64,000 bases of DNA from Paenibacillus xylanilyticus. Lineage in GTDB: Bacteria; Bacillota; Bacilli; Paenibacillales; Paenibacillaceae. The notes under the pieces are model-generated. The model did not search any database and was not told where the DNA came from. It saw nothing but the letters and a program-made list of their open reading frames with translations. The stretch spans positions 248,001 through 312,000 of the forward strand of contig NZ_JABMCB010000190.1 of assembly GCF_013359935.1 (NCBI RefSeq), read 5' to 3'. Positions within the stretch are counted from its first letter, which is position 1; every line of letters starts with the position of its first letter. Positions 60,235 through 64,000 of this stretch are shown in pieces. The position numbers and the translations under genes were made by a program.

Positions 60235-61659
60235 TTAGGAATACTGAATGGTACTCGCGATCAGCATGAAGATAATGCCCAATGCAATCCACATCACCAT
60301 CAGGGGCCAGAAAAACTTGACCCATTTCTGATACGGAATGCCGGATACGGCGAGACTGCCCATCAATGCGGAAGACGTTGGCAGAATCATGTTGGTGAAG
60401 CCATCACCGAACTGGAATGCCAGTACGGCGGTCTGACGGGTAATGCCGAGCAGATCGGACAGTGGCACCATGATCGGCATCGTTGTTACCGCCATGCCTG
60501 TACCGGATGTAATGAACACATTCATGATATTTTGGAAAAAGTACATGCCCAACACCTGAACGGATGATGGCAGTTCACCGACCGCTGTAGACATCCCATA
60601 CACAACCGAATCGATAACATTCCCCTGATCCAGAACAACCATAATCCCTCTGGCCAAACCGATGATAAAGGCTCCGTACGCGATACTACTTGCTCCCTTG
60701 ACAAATTCACTCGCAATACGGCTCGGTCCGAATCCGGACACCAGACCGGAAATGACACCCATGCTCAGGAAAAGTGCCGCCAGCTCCTCCATCCACCAGC
60801 CTTCCTTCGATACGCCCCAGATCAATAGGGCAAACCCGGCAACAATCGTAACAATCGTAAGGATATGTGTGATGCGAATGGTTGGCAGCTTATTCAGATC
60901 AACGGCTGGTGTATCTCCTGCCTGCTCCTGTTCCAGCTCGTGTACCAAACCTCGAGTCGGGTCTGATTTTACCCTTGAAGCGTAGCGCATGATATAGATA
61001 CTTGTAATGGCAATCAAGCATACCAGGATGATCGCACGCAGCCACATACCGGAGAAGATCGGAACTTCGGCAATGGCTTGAGCGAGCCCCACATTGAACG
61101 GATTCAGCAGTCCGGCGGTGAAACCACAGGAGGCGCCAAGTGAAATCATCGCTGTACCCGTTAGAGCGTCATATCCCAGTGCCCTGGCAATAGCGATACC
61201 TATGGGTACGAATACCATGACCTCTGTCGACATGCCCATCGTAAACCCGCCGACAGAGAACAGGGTGATAAACACTGGGATGACCCACAATCCCTTATTA
61301 GCGAATGAACGCGCCACCCTGCCAGTGAGGGCTTCGATCGTCCCCGTGCTTGTAATGATCTGAAAGGCTCCGCCAATGATGAAAATAAAAAATACGACGT
61401 CAGCGGAATCAACCAGCCCGCGGACGATGGATTTGGGGATATCCCACAGGCTTGTTGGATTGGCCTCCACATGATGATATGAACCCGGGACGAGTAGGGA
61501 TTTGCCTGTAGCTTCATCTTTTACCCGGTCGAATTCACCTGCGGGAATGATGTAGGTCAGTACGGTAGCGACCAGTACCAGAATAAACAAGATGACGAAG
61601 GTATGCGGCATCTTGAACCATTTGCGTCGTTGTTGTGGTGGTTTTGTTATGTTTTCCAA
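60235..61659 (-). CDS. YfcC family membrane transporter (C4-dicarboxylate/basic amino acid type)
   Basis: The start is TTG 61659 behind GAGGGATGATCAA, 4 bases after the M20 gene stop; longer frames are unsupported. The 474-residue protein has about twelve membrane helices and the DcuC/YfcC signatures TFVILFILVLVATVLTYIIP and PAGEFDR, then GGFTMGMSTEVMVFVPIG and the ILPTSSALMGSLAVSGIPYQ segment near the end. The family includes transporters of C4-dicarboxylates, basic amino acids and p-aminobenzoyl-glutamate. Pairing with an M20 amidohydrolase in one operon suggests uptake of an N-acyl amino acid or small peptide that the enzyme cleaves. That is inference. Confidence 0.9.
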   Translation of the reverse strand: MENITKPPQQRRKWFKMPHTFVILFILVLVATVLTYIIPAGEFDRVKDEATGKSLLVPGSYHHVEANPTSLWDIPKSIVRGLVDSADVVFFIFIIGGAFQIITSTGTIEALTGRVARSFANKGLWVIPVFITLFSVGGFTMGMSTEVMVFVPIGIAIARALGYDALTGTAMISLGASCGFTAGLLNPFNVGLAQAIAEVPIFSGMWLRAIILVCLIAITSIYIMRYASRVKSDPTRGLVHELEQEQAGDTPAVDLNKLPTIRITHILTIVTIVAGFALLIWGVSKEGWWMEELAALFLSMGVISGLVSGFGPSRIASEFVKGASSIAYGAFIIGLARGIMVVLDQGNVIDSVVYGMSTAVGELPSSVQVLGMYFFQNIMNVFITSGTGMAVTTMPIMVPLSDLLGITRQTAVLAFQFGDGFTNMILPTSSALMGSLAVSGIPYQKWVKFFWPLMVMWIALGIIFMLIASTIQYS

Positions 61660-61663
61660 TTGA

Positions 61664-62857
61664 TCATCCCTCGTCCTTCTGTTGTTTCCAATCTTCAAAT
61701 TCATTCCGCACCTGCTGCAATGCCGCCTTGTCCGCACACAGGTCATACGTTGTCAGTGCAAGTGCCTTGGCCGCACGGTTCAGCTCAATCATCCCCTCTT
61801 CTGCTCCGGCAAGCCGGGCAAACTCAGGGGTATGGGTCGTTGCGTCTCCCAACCGGATATACGGATGAATCGCTGCGGTTACCTGGCTCACATTGCCAAT
61901 GTCCGATGAACCCACGCCACCCGTTTGCGGCGGATCATGTACTTCAATGCCCATGTCCTCCAGATTCTGCTGAAACAGACTCGCCAGCGCCTTGTTGTTA
62001 TTGCGTTCGGCATAGATCAGTCCTTCCGAAATATCTACCGTTGCACCTACACCCTCGGCAGCATGGCGTACTACGCGGTAGACTTTCTCCATGACTGTCT
62101 TCAATTCCTCAACGGTTTTTGCCCGGATAATATATACCGCCTCTGCCAGTTCAGGCACAACGTTGGGAGCATCTCCGCCCTTGGTGATAATACCGTTCAC
62201 CCGCACGTCATCCTTCAAATAAGGACGAAGCGAATTAATACCCGCATAAGCATTAACCAGTGCATCCAGCGCACTGATTCCTTTCTCGGGGGAAGAGGCT
62301 GCATGCGCTTGTTTGCCATGAAAGGTGAAGGTTGCGTCCACACAGGCCAGCGCTCCTCGGAGTACCATCGTCTTTTGCTGCGGATGACACATCATGACCG
62401 CATCAATTTCGTCGAAGACACCCTCATTGGCCATGATGATCTTGCCGCCACCCTCTTCCTCGGCCGGAGTACCCAGAACAATGATCCGTCCAGGCAACTG
62501 AGGGCTGGCTTCCTTGAGAGCCAGCGCTGCACCTACTGCAGAAGTTCCGATCAGATTGTGTCCGCAGGCATGTCCAATGCGAGGCAGAGCATCATATTCG
62601 GCCAATAGAGCGATGGTAGGACCACCTGTTGCTCCTTCCCATACAGCTCGAAACGAGGTTGGAAGACCGGAAATCCCTTTCTCCACCTGAAATCCTGCTG
62701 CTTCAAGCGGTTCGGTCAACCACTGCTGTGCCTGGACCTCCTTAAAACTAAGCTCCGGATTGGCATGAATGCGAAGCGATAACTCCCTTAGTTGTTGGTC
62801 AAGCTGATCCACCGTTTCCTTAATTTTTTGCTTCATATGAGCATGATCTTGATTCAT
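61664..62857 (-). CDS. M20 family amidohydrolase/peptidase (aminoacylase type)
   Basis: The 397-residue enzyme has the M20 metal-binding opening LLAEYDALPRIGHACGHNLIG (residues 85-105) with the DALP and CGHN ligands, ACVDATFTFHGKQAHAASSPEKGISALDA (dimerisation domain: GKQAHAASSPEKG), and GAEEGM. It belongs to the aminoacylase/p-aminobenzoyl-glutamate hydrolase group and should cleave an amide in the cytoplasm. Its stop lies 4 bases before the transporter start, so the two are coupled. A LysR-type dyad lies upstream and a LysR gene is the next gene on that strand. Confidence 0.93.
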   Translation of the reverse strand: MNQDHAHMKQKIKETVDQLDQQLRELSLRIHANPELSFKEVQAQQWLTEPLEAAGFQVEKGISGLPTSFRAVWEGATGGPTIALLAEYDALPRIGHACGHNLIGTSAVGAALALKEASPQLPGRIIVLGTPAEEEGGGKIIMANEGVFDEIDAVMMCHPQQKTMVLRGALACVDATFTFHGKQAHAASSPEKGISALDALVNAYAGINSLRPYLKDDVRVNGIITKGGDAPNVVPELAEAVYIIRAKTVEELKTVMEKVYRVVRHAAEGVGATVDISEGLIYAERNNNKALASLFQQNLEDMGIEVHDPPQTGGVGSSDIGNVSQVTAAIHPYIRLGDATTHTPEFARLAGAEEGMIELNRAAKALALTTYDLCADKAALQQVRNEFEDWKQQKDEG

Positions 62858-62915
62858 AAAGTTTTGCCGCCTTTCTCCGAACCAGTTTTTCTATATTCAA
62901 TTCAACCGAATAAAT

Positions 62916-62942
62916 ATACAATACGAATTTCATATATTGTAT
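62916..62942 (-). promoter_or_regulatory. Perfect LysR-type dyad upstream of the M20 gene
   Basis: ATACAATA (62916-62923) and TATTGTAT (62935-62942) are inverted 8-bp arms with an 11-base centre, the T-N11-A spacing of LysR operators, 59 bases upstream of the start. The regulator is probably the LysR gene at the end of the window. Confidence 0.65.
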
Positions 62943-62981
62943 GTGTGGCCATGCCATAAGTAAATTCAAAAAAATTAAGGA

Positions 62982-63009
62982 AAGACCCATAAAAAAATTT
63001 ATGGGTCTT
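62982..63009 (-). terminator. Terminator after the small ORF/LysR transcript
   Basis: AAGACCCATAAA (62982-62993) pairs with TTTATGGGTCTT (62998-63009), a 12-bp perfect stem with a 4-base loop; on the minus strand TCC-TTAA and seven T follow. Confidence 0.8.
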
Positions 63010-63029
63010 CGATTACTAACATATGAATA

Positions 63030-63197
63030 TCATGATTTGTAAGCATAGACGGCCATTTGACCTTCACTGCCGAGTTGTCTTTTGAGCCATTCAGCGTATG
63101 TACATCCCTCTTTAAACAAGCACTCACATAGAATTCGTATCATACTGTCCCGTAAAAACCCGCCTTTACGGTCCAAACGACACGAATAATTATACAT
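63030..63197 (-). CDS. Small ORF of 55 codons downstream of the LysR gene
   Basis: From ATG 63197 to TGA 63030-63032 the frame reads MYNYSCRLDRKGGF, then LRDSMIRILCECLFKEGC, TYAEWLKRQLGSEGQ and MAVYAYKS. The composition (balanced charged and hydrophobic residues, several Cys and Tyr, no repeats) and the clean end before a terminator suggest a real small protein. It starts 30 bases after the LysR stop on the same strand. There is no good binding site, so a second ATG within (MIRIL at 63143) may be the start. I do not recognise the family. Confidence 0.5.
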   Translation of the reverse strand: MYNYSCRLDRKGGFLRDSMIRILCECLFKEGCTYAEWLKRQLGSEGQMAVYAYKS

Positions 63198-63227
63198 AAT
63201 GGCATGCAGCTGCCGAGATGGTTACAT

Positions 63228-64000
63228 CTAATTTCCGTTCAATCCAGTCTGAGTCCCTTCCGTTCTCATCAAATCGATAAAACGGTTCACTGCAGCTTGC
63301 TGCAGCACACTTTTCTTATAGACAAGCCATGTATTGCGTCTAACGCTCTGCCCGTCCAGTCGAATCAGCTCCTGCTGATGGAGCCTGTCCGCATCTGTTA
63401 CGAAGATCCCCGGGATAATGGCGTAGCCAAGTCCATACCGCACCATCTCCTTACAGGTCTCATAGCTATCTACCCGCATCGCCACCGCTGGCGAGCGATC
63501 ATAGCGTTCATACCACCAGGCGGCCACTGCTTCACGAAACGGACTTATAGCCGCTCCCCCTGCTTTGGTCGCGGGTTCCTGAAAGGCGATCTGCGGCAGT
63601 TTGGGGAGTTCATTCAGATCGATGGGTTCCCGGGATACGATACAGACCGCTTCATCGTGCAGCAGATGTTTGCACTCAAACCAAGGGTGCTCTCCCCGAA
63701 TGACGCCCACCTGAATTTCATCCCGCATTAACAGTTCAATCACCTCTACACTCAGTGCGCAGGTGACGGCAAACTCCACCTCAGGATACAATTCCCTGAA
63801 TTGTTTTAACAGCGGCGGAAGCTTGTACAATGAGTAATGATTGGCGATCCCGAGTCGCAGTGTTCCCTTGACTTCATTGCGAATATTTGAGAGCTGCTCT
63901 TTCACCTGATGGAGATCACTCAGCATTTTTCGGGCGTAGATCGCCAGATGTTCACCTTCAGGTGTAAACCTGGCTCCTTTCAGCGATTTGTCGATGAGCG
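63228..64000 (-). CDS. LysR family regulator, 5' end outside the window
   Basis: The visible 257 codons cover the end of the HTH region (LKGARFTPEGEHLAIYARKM, part of the linker helix) and the effector-binding domain (GTLRLGIANHYSLYKLPPLL, GYAIIPGIFVTDADRL). It is LysR by this pattern. Its stop at 63228 is followed by the small ORF and a terminator, then by the M20-YfcC operon on the same strand with a LysR-type dyad, so it may control that operon. The N-terminal part of the DNA-binding helix lies beyond the right edge. Confidence 0.9.
   Translation of the reverse strand, partial: LIDKSLKGARFTPEGEHLAIYARKMLSDLHQVKEQLSNIRNEVKGTLRLGIANHYSLYKLPPLLKQFRELYPEVEFAVTCALSVEVIELLMRDEIQVGVIRGEHPWFECKHLLHDEAVCIVSREPIDLNELPKLPQIAFQEPATKAGGAAISPFREAVAAWWYERYDRSPAVAMRVDSYETCKEMVRYGLGYAIIPGIFVTDADRLHQQELIRLDGQSVRRNTWLVYKKSVLQQAAVNRFIDLMRTEGTQTGLNGN

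Overview
This window looks like a piece of a chromosome from a Paenibacillus-type member of the Bacillales. The grounds are moderate G+C, strong AGGAGG-type ribosome binding sites with many GTG and TTG starts, Gram-positive lipoproteins and SLH cell-wall anchoring, and a set of Bacillus-style genes (glpP antiterminator, cidA/cidB with a LysR regulator, cydABDC, hmoB, an AbrB-type regulator, trhO). I see no tRNA, rRNA, CRISPR array, insertion sequence or prophage; this is mostly core and accessory metabolism in short operons. Assignment to a genus is inference.

Layout. 1-7.1 kb: truncated lipid kinase, an inhibitory-type serpin lipoprotein, a small DUF697-like protein, and a MarR-controlled heterodimeric ABC exporter. 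7.1-13.5 kb: uronate isomerase with a cre site, an MBL-fold hydrolase, a cytoplasmic alpha-amylase and a nuclease-helicase of the DinG/XPD type. 13.6-18.8 kb: HmoB-like heme monooxygenase, an LtaS-type enzyme, two GNAT acetyltransferases and a nitrilase-type amidohydrolase; the second GNAT plus the amidohydrolase look like a split form of the fused B. subtilis YhcX. 18.8-23 kb: cidA/cidB with their LysR regulator, an AbrB-like protein with added zinc and HTH parts, and a divergent DoxX/HxlR pair. 23-28.4 kb: an oxidoreductase and the glycerol set glpP-glpK-glpD with a leader terminator before glpD. 28.6-34.6 kb: stand-alone GTP cyclohydrolase II, a sugar ABC importer without ATPase, and gluconokinase flanked by two highly structured non-coding elements.

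35-43.5 kb: an unknown CxxC protein, a TagO/WecA-type transferase and the cydABDC operon with two Rex/Fnr-like dyads upstream. 43.7-48.6 kb: a five-gene glycosylation cluster (TPR protein, GT2, GT4, methyltransferase, Ser/Thr/Gly-rich surface-type protein). 48.6-51.2 kb: MFS exporter and winged-helix/TPR regulator. 51.4-56.1 kb: a three-gene ABC importer behind a structured leader RNA, a SufR-like regulator and trhO, which also has a leader with a promoter followed by a terminator. 56.5-60.1 kb: a large surface protein (tail-collar, InlB-type repeats, SLH) split by an apparent one-base frameshift. 60.2-64 kb: YfcC-type transporter and M20 amidohydrolase, a 55-codon small ORF, and a truncated LysR gene.

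The most interesting unexplained signals are non-coding: a 142-nt imperfect hairpin in front of gntK (32887-33028), a branched inverted-repeat element just after gntK (34640-34775), and the three-way-junction leader of the 51-54 kb ABC operon (54230-54406). All structures were found by eye and none was folded or searched.
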